The notes: generated from the letters alone by a model not told the origin. 64,000 nt of DNA from Pseudomonas sp. FP2196 (GCF_030687715.1 NZ_CP117445.1:4329501-4393500), one strand, 5' to 3'; counted from the stretch's first letter, positions 1 through 9,606 are shown. Made by a program: numbers and translations.

Positions 1-956
1 GAAGCACCGATGAGGAAGGAATTGGACATGTCCATGCCCAAACCATTCTTGCAGATCTGCGGCCATGCCAGTTCAAGCGAAAACGTACACAGCTCAGGCA
101 GTTGCGGATCGCGCTGGGCGCTTTGCCAGGCAAAAGCCGCCGCATCGAAATCAGGGTCGACAAACCCTTCTTCAGTGACAATCGAAACCGGTAGTTTGTA
201 ATCTGGAAATGGAGCAAAAAATTCGTTGGACGCAAAACCGGCACCAGACAACAGCGAGGCTAGTGCCTGTTTGCCGTAAGTTTGTGGCGTAGTGCTGTTA
301 TAGCGCCCCTCGACACCAAACATCGGCGTCACAACATGGTCTTCCGGTGCGCCCGCAAAATATTTGAGGCCCAGCTGGTTCTCGATCGCAATGATCAACA
401 AGCCGTCGAGCTTCAATAGCGAGCGGACTTTTTTGAGCATGTTCGCGCCCGGATTCTCACCCGAGACAAACAAATTGGCATACTCAAATACACCAATCAG
501 CGTGATGACATCGAATTTCTTGTCGACCTGGAAGTTTTCGAATGTTTCGGCCAACACGGACACATTCGGCAAGTCTCTGGTGCGAGACCGGGCAATGCTT
601 GCACGGCGCGCACTGCCTTCAAGCGCAAGTACGTTACCGCCCTGCTCGCCCAAATAGCGGGTAATCGCGCCACAGCCTGCGCCGATTTCGAGAACGTCAC
701 CTTTAAGATCGGCATCAAACACCCGTAGCAAATTTGCCCGGGTGCTAGACAGGTAATACAGCGACGGCCAATCCGTGCACCACGCACGCAGCTCATCGGA
801 AAAAACACTGACATCACGCGCCTTCTCAATCAAGTACTTGATGCGCAGCTCGGTGGTATCGCCGTCACTGTAATTGATACTCGCGTAATCCGGCCGCGAC
901 CAGATCTTGAGTTCTTCGTTAAGTTGATAGCCCGCTTGCGTCAGTAAAGTATTCAA
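1..956 (-). CDS. SAM-dependent methyltransferase-headed protein of the O-antigen locus (3' end outside window)
   Basis: The frame is open from a TTG at 956 to the left edge, so at least 318 residues are visible and the C-terminus is missing. About 80-90 residues in is the motif VLEIGAGCGAITRYLG, followed by an acidic ALEGS and then a DVITLIGVFEYAN segment. These are motifs I, II and IV of a class I methyltransferase. A later AIENQLGLKYFAGAPEDH segment is common in methyltransferases of polysaccharide loci. No better start is visible: the TTG overlaps the TGA of wzt (TTGA), so the two are probably translationally coupled. Position after wzm-wzt suggests modification or capping of the exported glycan, as WbdD does in E. 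coli O9a; that is inference. More domains may follow beyond the edge. Confidence 0.75.
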   Translation of the reverse strand, partial: MNTLLTQAGYQLNEELKIWSRPDYASINYSDGDTTELRIKYLIEKARDVSVFSDELRAWCTDWPSLYYLSSTRANLLRVFDADLKGDVLEIGAGCGAITRYLGEQGGNVLALEGSARRASIARSRTRDLPNVSVLAETFENFQVDKKFDVITLIGVFEYANLFVSGENPGANMLKKVRSLLKLDGLLIIAIENQLGLKYFAGAPEDHVVTPMFGVEGRYNSTTPQTYGKQALASLLSGAGFASNEFFAPFPDYKLPVSIVTEEGFVDPDFDAAAFAWQSAQRDPQLPELCTFSLELAWPQICKNGLGMDMSNSFLIGA

Positions 957-2260
957 TTTGTAACCTTTTTGGCACGAATGCTCGAGTCTAGATTTACCAG
1001 CCCAAAAAACTTGTCTGTCGGCCGCACCTGAAGGTGCACAGAATCGTAACGGCGATCCCTTGGGGTCACCTCTTCACCGTTTTTGGTCGAAACGCCAAGG
1101 GAAATGAAGTAATCACCCGGAGCCAACTCACAGGCAATCGACAGCTCAACCTCGACGATTTCGCCCTTATGGCCAAAAGCACGGAAATCCGCAGAGTCGA
1201 GCGTTTCACTGTTCACGCCGTAAACGGTCACTCCTTCCTTGGTCTTGATGGTCATGCCGAGGATAGGGCAAACCAGATCGGTATCAAACCTGACGAACAC
1301 GGCCAACTTGAGCTTCGATCCGGTGTCGACTGCAACGGGATACTCTTGGCCGTCCGCACTTAAATGAAAGTCGATGATCGTTGCGGCACGATCGCCCCAA
1401 CGATACTCGTTGGCATTGTAGTTAGGGTGCGTATCAAATACGTCCATCCCGCCCTCAGGAGTGTGGTAGGTTTCGAGCGTGTCGACTGTAGGCTCTAGCT
1501 CAGTCACAACTGAATTCTGGGTCTTGCCGAACAACAGATCCAGATAGCGATTGACTACCTTTCGTGGCTCGCCTTGCTCTAACTGCACGCCGTCATTCAA
1601 CAGGAATGCCTTGTCGCAGTGAGTCACGATTTGTTCACTTGAATGCGTCACGAGGAGGATGCTGGTGCCATTCTCCTTCAACTTTTTCAAGCGATCGAAA
1701 CAGCGTGCCTGGAACTTCGCATCGCCAACGGCCAATGCTTCATCAACAATGAGAATGTCCGGCTCGACCTGCGCCTGAACGGAAAACGCCAAGCGCACGA
1801 GCATCCCGCTGGAATAAGTTTTTACCGGCTGATTGATAAACTCGCCGATGTCGGCAAACTCGATGATTGCATCGTACTTTTCATCGATTTCCTCTTTGCT
1901 CAAACCGAGGATCGTTGCGTTCAGGTAGACGTTTTCGCGGCCGGTGAACTCAGGATTGAATCCCGAGCCCAACTCAAGCAACGCGGCGATCCGGCCGTGG
2001 GTTTCCACTGTACCGCCGGTAGGGTTCAGGGTCCCGCAGAGGATCTGCAACAACGTCGACTTGCCACTGCCATTTTTGCCGACAATCCCGACGGTCTCGC
2101 CTTTACGGATCTCGAACGACACATCGTGGAGTGCCCAGAACTCCCGGCAATATTTCTTCCTACCGCGGCTAAGCATCTGCAGCAGGCGGTCACGTGGCTT
2201 GTCGTAAATCTCATAGCATTTGCTGAGATTCTGAACTTTGATGGCAATCTCAGATGACAT
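953..2260 (-). CDS. wzt: O-antigen ABC exporter ATP-binding subunit Wzt with C-terminal glycan-binding domain
   Basis: This is the cytoplasmic ATPase half of a Wzm-Wzt polysaccharide exporter. The N-terminal ~240 residues carry Walker A (GIVGKNGSGKST, about residues 56-66), the Wzt-type signature YSSGMLVRLAF, Walker B (DILIVDEALAVGD) and the switch His (LLVTHS). About 180 further residues form a beta-rich tail of the kind that recognises the modified non-reducing end of the glycan in O9a-type systems. The longest frame begins at 2296, but ATG 2260 has AAGGA at good spacing and matches the family N-terminus (MSSEIAIKVQNL). It overlaps the end of wzm by 11 bases and the next gene by 4. Confidence 0.92.
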   Translation of the reverse strand: MSSEIAIKVQNLSKCYEIYDKPRDRLLQMLSRGRKKYCREFWALHDVSFEIRKGETVGIVGKNGSGKSTLLQILCGTLNPTGGTVETHGRIAALLELGSGFNPEFTGRENVYLNATILGLSKEEIDEKYDAIIEFADIGEFINQPVKTYSSGMLVRLAFSVQAQVEPDILIVDEALAVGDAKFQARCFDRLKKLKENGTSILLVTHSSEQIVTHCDKAFLLNDGVQLEQGEPRKVVNRYLDLLFGKTQNSVVTELEPTVDTLETYHTPEGGMDVFDTHPNYNANEYRWGDRAATIIDFHLSADGQEYPVAVDTGSKLKLAVFVRFDTDLVCPILGMTIKTKEGVTVYGVNSETLDSADFRAFGHKGEIVEVELSIACELAPGDYFISLGVSTKNGEEVTPRDRRYDSVHLQVRPTDKFFGLVNLDSSIRAKKVTN

Positions 2261-3068
2261 CAGCAAATCCTTTTCGAGTTTTCTGGAACCAGGCAAAACC
2301 CAGCCAGGCGACCACTATCGAGCCTGCGAAATAGATACCAAGAACAGTGAAATCAGGCATCCGCCCCCAAAATAGCACTTCGCGTGCGTATTCAATGGTT
2401 GGCGTGAGCGGGTTCAACATCAGCAAGTGTTGATACTTTTCGGGCAAGGCACTCGCCGGGTAGAAAATTGGCGAGAGAAACATCAGTACCGTGGTCAGGA
2501 TCCCGATGAATTGTGCGACGTCACGCAAGTAAACCCCGAGCGATGCCAGAGCCCAAGTCAATCCCATGATCAACAGCACCAGAGGCAACATGATAAGCGG
2601 GAACAGCAAGACCGTCAGATGCGGCGTACCAAACAGAAATACATAGGCGATCAGCCACACGATCAGACTGATCACCATATGAAACAGTGCAGAGCCCACA
2701 GTTACCCACGGCAGGATTTCCAGCGGGAAGACCACCTTCTTGACGTAGTTGGCGTTTGAGAGAATCAACGTCGGACTGCGATTGAAGCACTCGGCAAACA
2801 GGTTGAACACGATCAGCCCTGCGAACAGGATGAGTGCGAATTCTGTCTTGGAATCACTGCCGCCACTCCAGCGGGCCTTGAAAACGACACTGAAGACGAA
2901 CGTATACACAACAAGCATGAACACCGGATTGAAGAACGACCACAGAATCCCCATGAAAGACCCGCGATAGCGCCCGACAACCTCTCGCTGCACCAGAGCT
3001 CTTATCATGCTGCGATTGCGCCACAAGCTACCGAGCATTTCCCTCGGCGAAATCGAAAAATTACGCAT
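2250..3068 (-). CDS. wzm: O-antigen ABC exporter permease Wzm
   Basis: Integral inner-membrane subunit of the polysaccharide exporter, about 272 residues, normal for the ABC-2 permease family. The N-terminus contains RSMIRALVQREVVGRYRGS, the typical amphipathic gate-helix region, followed by FFNPVFMLVVYTFVFSVVF and five more hydrophobic segments. The C-terminal part has SPIFYPASALP and LNPLTP, usual in Wzm/KpsM-like proteins. A GTG at 3077 is possible; ATG 3068 is chosen because AGG lies about 9 bases upstream. Together with Wzt it should move a lipid-linked glycan to the periplasm, so this O-antigen appears to use the ABC route rather than Wzy/Wzx. Confidence 0.92.
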   Translation of the reverse strand: MRNFSISPREMLGSLWRNRSMIRALVQREVVGRYRGSFMGILWSFFNPVFMLVVYTFVFSVVFKARWSGGSDSKTEFALILFAGLIVFNLFAECFNRSPTLILSNANYVKKVVFPLEILPWVTVGSALFHMVISLIVWLIAYVFLFGTPHLTVLLFPLIMLPLVLLIMGLTWALASLGVYLRDVAQFIGILTTVLMFLSPIFYPASALPEKYQHLLMLNPLTPTIEYAREVLFWGRMPDFTVLGIYFAGSIVVAWLGFAWFQKTRKGFADVI

Positions 3069-3183
3069 TAAGCACACACCTAAAAAAACGCAGGGAGATG
3101 AACTTCATCAAAAATTCTCTCGTTCAAATACTGCCAACGTGCCTGTAGGAAACTTGTAAAGCCTCCTTCAGGCGCGAATATCT

Positions 3184-4200
3184 TCATATTCTATTAATGA
3201 CTGCGGCCAGAATCAGTCCCAGGCTACCCCACACAGTCTGCCGATAGACGCCGGACCGTTTCAAATACAAGAATCGAGCCGTGCCTCGGGATTTTCGGGC
3301 TTTTTGAAACAGATCCAGGGTCGATTTATTCTCTTCACTCAACCGTGCGCGAACCGATTCAAGGGCAGCGATATTTCTCTGGTTCCATCCTTTGAAACGC
3401 CCGCTGAACATCATGCGCAATCTAGCCAGACGTGCGCGCGCGCCCATGTCGGAACCGATCAGATTGGTATCGTGCTGTCTGTAGAGGATGGTCGGGACGT
3501 GGTCATAGACAACTTGACCGCCCGCACCGGTCACCAACAAATAGGCCCACCAGTCATGGGACACTATATCGAGATGCGCCCCGGCCGCCTGAAATAGCCC
3601 TTGCGCCGAACGGTTGAAGACCATGGTGTTACCACCGGCAAGGCTCTGCACCAACGCATTGGCGAAACTGGCCGGTCGGGCAAACAACGGCGAACAGCCG
3701 ATCACCGCCCCCGTATCGTCAATCAATTCAGTACGCGCACAATACAGTGCTGGAGTATCCATCGGCAGGTGCTGTAGCGACTTGAGAGCGACCTCAAGTT
3801 TACAGTCTTGCCAGATATCATCCTGATCGGCCCATGCGTAAAAATCGGACCGAGTGGGGGCGACACAGGCTAGCGACAGAAAATTCGCCGCGAAACCGCT
3901 CTTTGGGCCTGCCCGAACGGTCAGCTTGCCTTCACCCCAGGCGTCGGCGTATTGACGCAATATGTCCAGAGTGGCATCGGTTGAGCCATCGTCCGATACC
4001 ACAACATCCCAGTTCTGAAAACTTTGACGAGCAATGGAATCGAGTTGTTGAGACAGAAAACGCTCACCATTGTAAGTACACATAAGGATTGTGACGCGCG
4101 AAGCTTGCGAACCTTTACCCGGCATATCAGCAGCTTCGCGGGAAGGTGAATCACCTGTCTGAACAGCTTGCGGAAGAGGGACTACCACCGAGCACTCCAT
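3184..4200 (-). CDS. Family 2 glycosyltransferase
   Basis: GT-A fold glycosyltransferase of 338 residues. After a 35-residue leader it has VTILMCTYNGERFL, then VVVSDDGSTDATLDIL (nucleotide binding) and WADQDDIW, the DxDD-type metal and sugar-nucleotide site. It resembles rhamnosyltransferases of O-antigen loci, which fits the rmlBDA genes upstream, but donor and acceptor cannot be read from sequence. The start is uncertain: ATG 4200 has only a weak ribosome site, and ATG 4125 would remove the leader with no catalytic loss. It is separated from the epimerase by 403 bases and from wzm by about 115, so it may begin a sub-operon. Confidence 0.85.
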   Translation of the reverse strand: MECSVVVPLPQAVQTGDSPSREAADMPGKGSQASRVTILMCTYNGERFLSQQLDSIARQSFQNWDVVVSDDGSTDATLDILRQYADAWGEGKLTVRAGPKSGFAANFLSLACVAPTRSDFYAWADQDDIWQDCKLEVALKSLQHLPMDTPALYCARTELIDDTGAVIGCSPLFARPASFANALVQSLAGGNTMVFNRSAQGLFQAAGAHLDIVSHDWWAYLLVTGAGGQVVYDHVPTILYRQHDTNLIGSDMGARARLARLRMMFSGRFKGWNQRNIAALESVRARLSEENKSTLDLFQKARKSRGTARFLYLKRSGVYRQTVWGSLGLILAAVINRI

Positions 4201-4603
4201 TGCATTAAGGATAAAATAATGACGGCGTTGGTTCGCCCGCCATCAAACTGCGCATCATCAGAGGGGCAAGCCAGACATGCTCTTCTCATGGGCAGCTCCG
4301 ACTACGCAAAATTTGCCATTATAACAATGAGTCAAAGCCACTTGATAGCCTAGTGATATCACCACATGAAATACAGCCGTGCATTGACAGCACCGGAAAA
4401 CAGAAACTCCTTCCGCCTGTATTGAACTTCAATAAACCGGCAAAAGCTGTATTGGTTTGGGGGGTGCGTAGGGTATCAAGCGCCCTGCATTGGCAAAAGG
4501 GGTGGCATTTTGCCAATTGACACTTGTGGATCGGCGGCCTCCACTTCCCGACATTTTCAACCCACACGAAAACAGCATACGAATTGATCCCACGCCGCTT
4601 CTA
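4201..4603. other. 403-base gene-free gap inside the O-antigen locus
   Basis: No convincing coding frame is present. An 82-codon frame on the minus strand (4319-4567) has no domain, no good ribosome site and an unlikely composition. Base composition is more AT-rich than the flanking genes. It contains an extended -10 promoter motif (listed separately) facing the glycosyltransferase at 3184-4200. No terminator-like hairpin was seen. The gap could be the remnant of a lost gene, since O-antigen loci recombine often; that is inference. Confidence 0.6.
4318..4326 (-). promoter_or_regulatory. Extended -10 promoter candidate for the glycosyltransferase-wzm-wzt segment
   Basis: On the minus strand the sequence reads TGTTATAAT, a perfect TATAAT preceded by TGn. 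No good -35 hexamer sits 17 bases upstream, as is allowed for extended -10 promoters. Transcription would start near 4311 and give a leader of about 110 bases before ATG 4200. Confidence 0.4.
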
Positions 4604-5557
4604 TCACCGATTGAGGTAATGCGACGCGGTGACCATCAAGGCCCTGTCGACACTGATGGGAGGCGACCACTGCAACAGCGAACGGGTTTTGTCGATGTCG
4701 ACCTGTAATGAACCGCAAAGCCTCTGCGCCACATCCCCTTTGCCCAGCAACTGCGAAGCAGTGCGCAGCAGCCTTTGTGGAAGAGGCCACAAAAATGCCC
4801 GCGTACCCAATGCCGCCGCCATACGACGGAGCAACCGGGTGGTGGACAGGTCTTCGCCATCGCTCACAAGAAACGTCTGATTCGCCGCAGCGGGATGCGC
4901 AATGCAGGTAACAATCAGATCCACGAGATTACCTAGCGCCACCAGACTGCGCTGGTTATGCAACGCCCCCAACGGCAATGGCAAGCCTTTGCGCAACCAG
5001 GTCATCATGCTGAGAAAGTTGGCTTTCACACCCGGGCCATACACCAGAGGCGGACGGATAATGACAATCTCCATGCCGGTCTCACGACCGATTTCACGCA
5101 AGCGCTCTTCCGCCTCGCATTTGGAAACACCATAGGGATCAACGGGTGCGGGCTGATCGTCAGCCCTGAAAGGCATACCGGGCAATGTCGCTTCACCATT
5201 GACCTTGATCGAACTTATGAAGACGAAACGCCTGACACCCGACCCGGCCGCTTTGCGAGCCAGGCGCGTTGTGCCCTGGACGTTGATCTCACGGAATTTT
5301 ATCAGCGGGTCGGCAGCAGTATCACTCATCACATGGACGCGTGCCGCACAGTGAACCACCGTATCGATCTGCACGAACGCCGGCAACTCAACGCAGGCGC
5401 TCAAATCGAACGGCACCACATCACACAAGCCGCTCAACCGGCTTTCACCGCGCACGGCGGCAACAGGCGCATACACCTTGTCGAGCAACATGCGAAAAAC
5501 CGTTGCCTCACCGACAAACCCGGTGGCACCTGTAACCAATACCCGGCGTTTAGTCAT
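4604..5557 (-). CDS. NAD-dependent epimerase/dehydratase (WbpV-like extended SDR)
   Basis: Extended short-chain dehydrogenase of 317 residues. The N-terminus VLVTGATGFVGEATVFRML is the GxxGxxG Rossmann motif. FISSIKVNGE supplies the active-site Ser and DPYGVSKCEAEERL the Tyr-xxx-Lys pair. RPPLVYGPGVKANF is the usual substrate-loop segment. It acts on a UDP- or dTDP-sugar. Similar proteins in Pseudomonas loci are UDP-GlcNAc/QuiNAc C4 epimerases or reductases such as WbpV, but the exact reaction cannot be fixed here, and the usual wbpL/wbpM partners are not in the window. It overlaps the upstream glycosyltransferase by 8 bases (ATGACTAA), so the pair is probably translationally coupled. Confidence 0.85.
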   Translation of the reverse strand: MTKRRVLVTGATGFVGEATVFRMLLDKVYAPVAAVRGESRLSGLCDVVPFDLSACVELPAFVQIDTVVHCAARVHVMSDTAADPLIKFREINVQGTTRLARKAAGSGVRRFVFISSIKVNGEATLPGMPFRADDQPAPVDPYGVSKCEAEERLREIGRETGMEIVIIRPPLVYGPGVKANFLSMMTWLRKGLPLPLGALHNQRSLVALGNLVDLIVTCIAHPAAANQTFLVSDGEDLSTTRLLRRMAAALGTRAFLWPLPQRLLRTASQLLGKGDVAQRLCGSLQVDIDKTRSLLQWSPPISVDRALMVTASHYLNR

Positions 5558-6476
5558 TCAACTTTTTCCCAATGACCGCAGTAATCCAACAAATGCAGAA
5601 AAAAAACACCTTGTCCCTCTTTCGGCGCCGACAATGCCGGGCACTCAAGGACAATCTCAACAACTGCCTGCGACCTAACGGCAACCAGCGTCGCACGAAC
5701 GCGTCGTCCCCGACGCCCACCAACCTCGCAATCAATCGCACTTGGGAAAACCACCACCCATCGTGAATCGTCTTGTAACGATCAATCAATGAACCGAGGC
5801 CGGCATTCGCCCCCACTTGATTTTGCTCGTGCTGGCGATATTGCATTGACGACAACGGATCAATGAACCAGCTATAGCCGTGACTACGGGTGTAGGCGTA
5901 GCAGTACCAGTCATGCAGGCTAACCCGCTGCAACTCGTCCCAATTGGCGAGCATCGACGCCTTCAACTGCGTCATTAGTCGACGACTCATGACATAGGTA
6001 CAGCCCGGACCGGCAGCCTCGAACAAATAATCCCAAGCGACTTGCGGCTGGCCTTTGTCGAGCAGACAAGCCCGCCCATCTACCCAGAACGCCGTGACGT
6101 TGCTGGAGTAGGCGTCAACCTGGCGCAACCGGATCGCCTGAGTCGCGCGATCAAGCTTGTCGAGATTCCAGATATCATCCTGGTCAGCGAAGGCGATGAA
6201 GTCATATTCGTCCACAGGCACATCGCGAATCAGCCTGAAGAAATTACGCGACGCCCCCCCAAAGCTGCCAGCATCAGGCAGGACGATCACTTGAGCATGG
6301 TGCGCAGCATAATCCGCGCACCAGCTTTCGGTGCAGTCAGTGGAGGGGTCGATACTAATGTAAACGGTTACGTCGACAGCTGACTGGTTCAGGATCGAGG
6401 CCAACTGCTCCTCGATCCAGCGCATGCCGTTGAAGGCCGCCAGCAACACTGCAACCCTGGGATGTTCTACTGGCAT
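5550..6476 (-). CDS. Family 2 glycosyltransferase
   Basis: A second GT2 enzyme, 308 residues. It starts RVAVLLAAFNGMRWIEEQL and has SIDPSTDCTESW at the nucleotide-binding position, where most homologues have a DDGSxD form. IAFADQDDIWNLDKL is the metal and donor-sugar site. The C-terminal part contains VSLHDWYCYAYTRSHGY and MQYRQHEQNQVG, segments shared in general form with the GT2 at 3184-4200, so both are probably of the rhamnosyltransferase-like subfamily. It lies 52 bases downstream of rmlA, in the position where rmlC often sits in rml operons. Specificity is unknown. Confidence 0.85.
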   Translation of the reverse strand: MPVEHPRVAVLLAAFNGMRWIEEQLASILNQSAVDVTVYISIDPSTDCTESWCADYAAHHAQVIVLPDAGSFGGASRNFFRLIRDVPVDEYDFIAFADQDDIWNLDKLDRATQAIRLRQVDAYSSNVTAFWVDGRACLLDKGQPQVAWDYLFEAAGPGCTYVMSRRLMTQLKASMLANWDELQRVSLHDWYCYAYTRSHGYSWFIDPLSSMQYRQHEQNQVGANAGLGSLIDRYKTIHDGWWFSQVRLIARLVGVGDDAFVRRWLPLGRRQLLRLSLSARHCRRRKRDKVFFFCICWITAVIGKKLND

Positions 6477-6528
6477 GCCAATCCTGATTAGGCCGGTTAA
6501 ACACTACGGCGCGAAAAGGGTTATTCGA

Positions 6529-7419
6529 TCAGCGTGAAGGCGTGCCCAACAGCTTCTGCAAGTATTGGCCGTAACCCGTCTTTTTAAGCGCATCAGCTTG
6601 AGCGGCCAGTTGCTCGGCGGTGATCCAGCCGTTGTGATAGGCGATTTCTTCTAGGCAGGCAACTTTCAAGCCCTGACGCTGTTCGATTGTGTGAACGAAG
6701 TGGCTCGCTTCCAGCAGGGAATCATGGGTGCCAGTATCCAGCCAAGCGAAACCACGACCCAGCATTTCCACATTCAGCGATTTCTGCTCAAGGTAGGCAC
6801 GATTGACGTCAGTGATCTCCAGCTCTCCACGCTCTGAAGGCTTGATGCTCTTGGCAATCTGCACAACCTGATTGTCATAGAAATACAGGCCCGTCACGGC
6901 GTAGCTGGATTTCGGCTTCAGCGGTTTTTCTTCGATGCTCAGAGCGCGGCCGGAAGCATCGAACTCGACGACACCGAATCGCTCCGGATCGGATACGTGG
7001 TAACCAAATACCGTTGCACCCCGCTGCTGGTTGGTGGCCGAACGCAGATTGTCGGAGAAGTGCTGACCGTAAAAGATGTTATCGCCCAGGATAAGGCAGC
7101 AAGGATCGTTGCCGATGAATTCTTCGCCAATGATAAAGGCCTGCGCCAAGCCATCGGGACTTGGCTGTTCGGCATAAGTCAATTTGATGCCATACAGACT
7201 TCCATCCCCCAGAAGCTTGCGGAAACAAGGCAAGTCTTCAGGGGTAGAGATAATCAGAATCTCGCGCATACCGGCGAGCATCAGCACCGACAGCGGATAA
7301 AAGATCATCGGCTTGTCGTAGATCGGCAACATCTGTTTCGAGACGCCAAGGGTCAACGGATGCAGGCGCGTGCCCGAGCCACCGGCGAGGATGATGCCTT
7401 TACGATTTGTCGTGGTCAT
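6529..7419 (-). CDS. rmlA: Glucose-1-phosphate thymidylyltransferase RmlA
   Basis: Makes dTDP-glucose from dTTP and glucose 1-phosphate, the first step to dTDP-L-rhamnose. The 296-residue length is standard. The N-terminus [16 protein letters not shown] is the nucleotidyltransferase motif, followed by [29 protein letters not shown] and [17 protein letters not shown] are family hallmarks, as is [17 protein letters not shown] near the C-terminus. Its ATG overlaps the rmlD stop as ATGA, so the two are translationally coupled. The enzyme is usually feedback-inhibited by dTDP-rhamnose. Confidence 0.97.
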   Translation of the reverse strand: MTTTNRKGIILAGGSGTRLHPLTLGVSKQMLPIYDKPMIFYPLSVLMLAGMREILIISTPEDLPCFRKLLGDGSLYGIKLTYAEQPSPDGLAQAFIIGEEFIGNDPCCLILGDNIFYGQHFSDNLRSATNQQRGATVFGYHVSDPERFGVVEFDASGRALSIEEKPLKPKSSYAVTGLYFYDNQVVQIAKSIKPSERGELEITDVNRAYLEQKSLNVEMLGRGFAWLDTGTHDSLLEASHFVHTIEQRQGLKVACLEEIAYHNGWITAEQLAAQADALKKTGYGQYLQKLLGTPSR

Positions 7420-8309
7420 TTTTCGAGAACTTCCCTAAGCATTCGGGTTACACCACTTTGCCAATCCGGCAAGTGTAGAGAAAAATTGTCGCGTAGTTTC
7501 TGAGTATTCAAGCGTGAGTTCAGAGGTCGACGCGCGGGTGTTGGATAAGCGGTCGTGTCGATCGGATTGACCGTCTCGACAGCGAGCTGTTCACCATTAT
7601 TTTGAGCAAATGCAATCACATGACTTGCGTAACCATGCCAAGACACTTCGCCGCCGGATGCCAAATGATACAAGCCTGACAGCTCGGGCTGCTGCAAGAC
7701 CTGACGAATAGCCAACGCAGTGACATCGGCAATCAGGTCAGCCCCTGTCGGCGCTCCCACCTGATCAGCGATAACGCTCAGCGTGTCGCGATCCTTCGCC
7801 AAACGCAGCATGGTCTTGGCGAAATTGTTGCCTCTGGCGCCGTAGACCCAGCTGGTTCGAAAGATCAGATGCTTGCATCCGGAGGCAATAATCGCTTGCT
7901 CACCCGCCAGCTTGCTAACCCCATACTGATTGACCGGAGCTACTGCATCCGTCTCTTGCCAGGGCACGATGCCTTGACCACTGAAGACATAATCGGTCGA
8001 ATAGTGGATCAGCCAACCACCCAGAAGCGCGACCTCCTCGGCCATCAGGCGGCTTGCCTGAGCGTTGACACGTTCAGCCAGCTCCGGCTCTGATTCAGCC
8101 TTGTCGACAGCCGTATAGGCAGCAGCATTTACGATGATATCGGGCCTGACACGCCGGATGGTTGCACGCAACGCATCGAGATCGGACAAATCGCCACACA
8201 AATCATCAATGGCATGACGATCAAGCGCTATCAGCTCGCCAAGCGGGGCAAGGGAGCGTTGCAACTCCCAGCCTACTTGGCCATTTTTGCCCAGCAGAAG
8301 AATTTTCAT
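7416..8309 (-). CDS. rmlD: dTDP-4-dehydrorhamnose reductase RmlD
   Basis: Final NAD(P)H-dependent reductase giving dTDP-L-rhamnose. 297 residues from ATG 8309 ([17 protein letters not shown]), with the GxxGxxG motif at the N-terminus. [31 protein letters not shown] and [12 protein letters not shown] (the Tyr-xxx-Lys pair) are typical of RmlD. The longer frame from 8348 is rejected because it lies inside rmlB and lacks homology-like sequence. ATGA overlaps link it to rmlB upstream and rmlA downstream. Its presence points to L-rhamnose rather than a different deoxysugar. Confidence 0.97.
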   Translation of the reverse strand: MKILLLGKNGQVGWELQRSLAPLGELIALDRHAIDDLCGDLSDLDALRATIRRVRPDIIVNAAAYTAVDKAESEPELAERVNAQASRLMAEEVALLGGWLIHYSTDYVFSGQGIVPWQETDAVAPVNQYGVSKLAGEQAIIASGCKHLIFRTSWVYGARGNNFAKTMLRLAKDRDTLSVIADQVGAPTGADLIADVTALAIRQVLQQPELSGLYHLASGGEVSWHGYASHVIAFAQNNGEQLAVETVNPIDTTAYPTPARRPLNSRLNTQKLRDNFSLHLPDWQSGVTRMLREVLEK

Positions 8310-9382
8310 GCCTTGTTCATGCGATCTGCGTAGTTCTGGTCGATCCACTGCTGATAGCTACCGCTTTTAACGTGAGCCACCCATTCAGTGTTGCTGAGAT
8401 ACCATTCGACAGTCTTGCGAATACCGGTTTCGAATGTTTCTTCCGGCGTCCAGCCAAGCTCACGCTGGATCTTGCTGGCGTCGATCGCGTAACGCTGATC
8501 ATGTCCTGGACGATCCTGAACGTAGGTAATCAGGCTGGCGTGCGGACGATGAGCCGAATCTGGACGCAATTCATCCAGCAGCGCACACAATGCATGCACC
8601 ACTTCAATATTTTGCTTCTCGTTGTGACCGCCAATGTTGTACGTCTCACCGATTACACCTTCGGTAACGACTTTGTACAAAGCACGAGCGTGATCTTCGA
8701 CATAGAGCCAGTCGCGAACCTGATTACCTTTGCCATAGACCGGCAGCGACTTACCTTCAAGCGCATTGAGAATGATCAGCGGGATCAACTTCTCCGGGAA
8801 GTGGCAGGGGCCGTAATTGTTCGAGCAGTTGGTGACCAGCGTCGGCAAACCATACGTACGCGCCCACGCGCGAACGAGATGATCGGAGCTGGCCTTGCTG
8901 GCCGAATAAGGCGAACTTGGCTGATAAGGCGTTGTTTCGGTGAAGAGATCTTCCGGCCCTTCAAGATCACCATAAACTTCGTCAGTCGAAATATGATGAA
9001 AGCGGAAGCTGGCTTTACGCGCATCATCCAGCGCAGTCCAATAGTGGCGCGCAGCTTCCAGAAGTGTATAGGTGCCGATGATGTTGGTCTGAATGAATTC
9101 GGACGGGCCAGTAATCGAGCGATCGACGTGAGATTCTGCTGCCAGATGCATGATCGCATCTGGTTGGTGCTCACGCAGAACACGGTTAATCTGATCACGA
9201 GCACAGATGTCGACGTGCTCGAATACGTAGCGCGAATCACCGCTAACTTCAGCCAACGACTCAAGGTTACCGGCATACGTCAGCTTATCGACGTTAATCA
9301 CTGCGTCGTTGGTATTGGAAATGATGTGACGGATGACTGCCGAGCCGATGAACCCGGCGCCGCCGGTAACTAGAATTTTCAC
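8306..9382 (-). CDS. rmlB: dTDP-glucose 4,6-dehydratase RmlB
   Basis: Converts dTDP-glucose to dTDP-4-keto-6-deoxyglucose. From GTG 9382 it is 358 residues, the family length. It begins [19 protein letters not shown] (NAD site), with [29 protein letters not shown] (catalytic Thr-Asp-Glu) and [15 protein letters not shown] (Tyr-xxx-Lys). The frame is open to 9433, but the extra 17 residues precede the conserved start. First gene of the minus-strand rml operon; the roughly 220 bases upstream should hold the promoter, although no clear pair of hexamers was found. Confidence 0.97.
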   Translation of the reverse strand: MKILVTGGAGFIGSAVIRHIISNTNDAVINVDKLTYAGNLESLAEVSGDSRYVFEHVDICARDQINRVLREHQPDAIMHLAAESHVDRSITGPSEFIQTNIIGTYTLLEAARHYWTALDDARKASFRFHHISTDEVYGDLEGPEDLFTETTPYQPSSPYSASKASSDHLVRAWARTYGLPTLVTNCSNNYGPCHFPEKLIPLIILNALEGKSLPVYGKGNQVRDWLYVEDHARALYKVVTEGVIGETYNIGGHNEKQNIEVVHALCALLDELRPDSAHRPHASLITYVQDRPGHDQRYAIDASKIQRELGWTPEETFETGIRKTVEWYLSNTEWVAHVKSGSYQQWIDQNYADRMNKA

Positions 9383-9606
9383 GCGAAACCATACCCTTGA
9401 GCTGCGGACAGTGACACCATCGAGCACTGTCAATCCATGAATGCAGAAGCCATAAACGTCTAAGCTTCTGTCAGAGTCAGTCTAAATCGATGTGGGAATA
9501 GGCCACTATCGAACAAGGGACGCATTTTACAGCTTAATGAATCTTTTACTAATGGATATAGACAGGCTGAGGCGCAATTTCGACAGACGCCTCGCACTTG
9601 TCGTTT
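9383..9606. other. Intergenic region between rmlB and the lapA-like gene
   Basis: A 224-base non-coding stretch that should contain the rml operon promoter reading left. A perfect TTGACA occurs on the minus strand (9433-9428) but has no good -10 at the right distance. An AT-rich tract around 9530-9560 (minus-strand TAAAAT) is another weak candidate. No ops or JUMPstart element was recognised. Confidence 0.5.

Noticed and set aside
4319..4567. 82-codon open frame in the O-antigen gap
   Set aside because: No domain or ribosome site, and the TATAAT promoter motif lies at its end.
8162..9373. 403-codon open frame antisense to rmlB
   Set aside because: Shadow frame without motifs; rmlB is certain.
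9428..9433. Perfect TTGACA upstream of rmlB as a -35 element
   Set aside because: No acceptable -10 hexamer at 16-18 bases, so it was not listed as a promoter.
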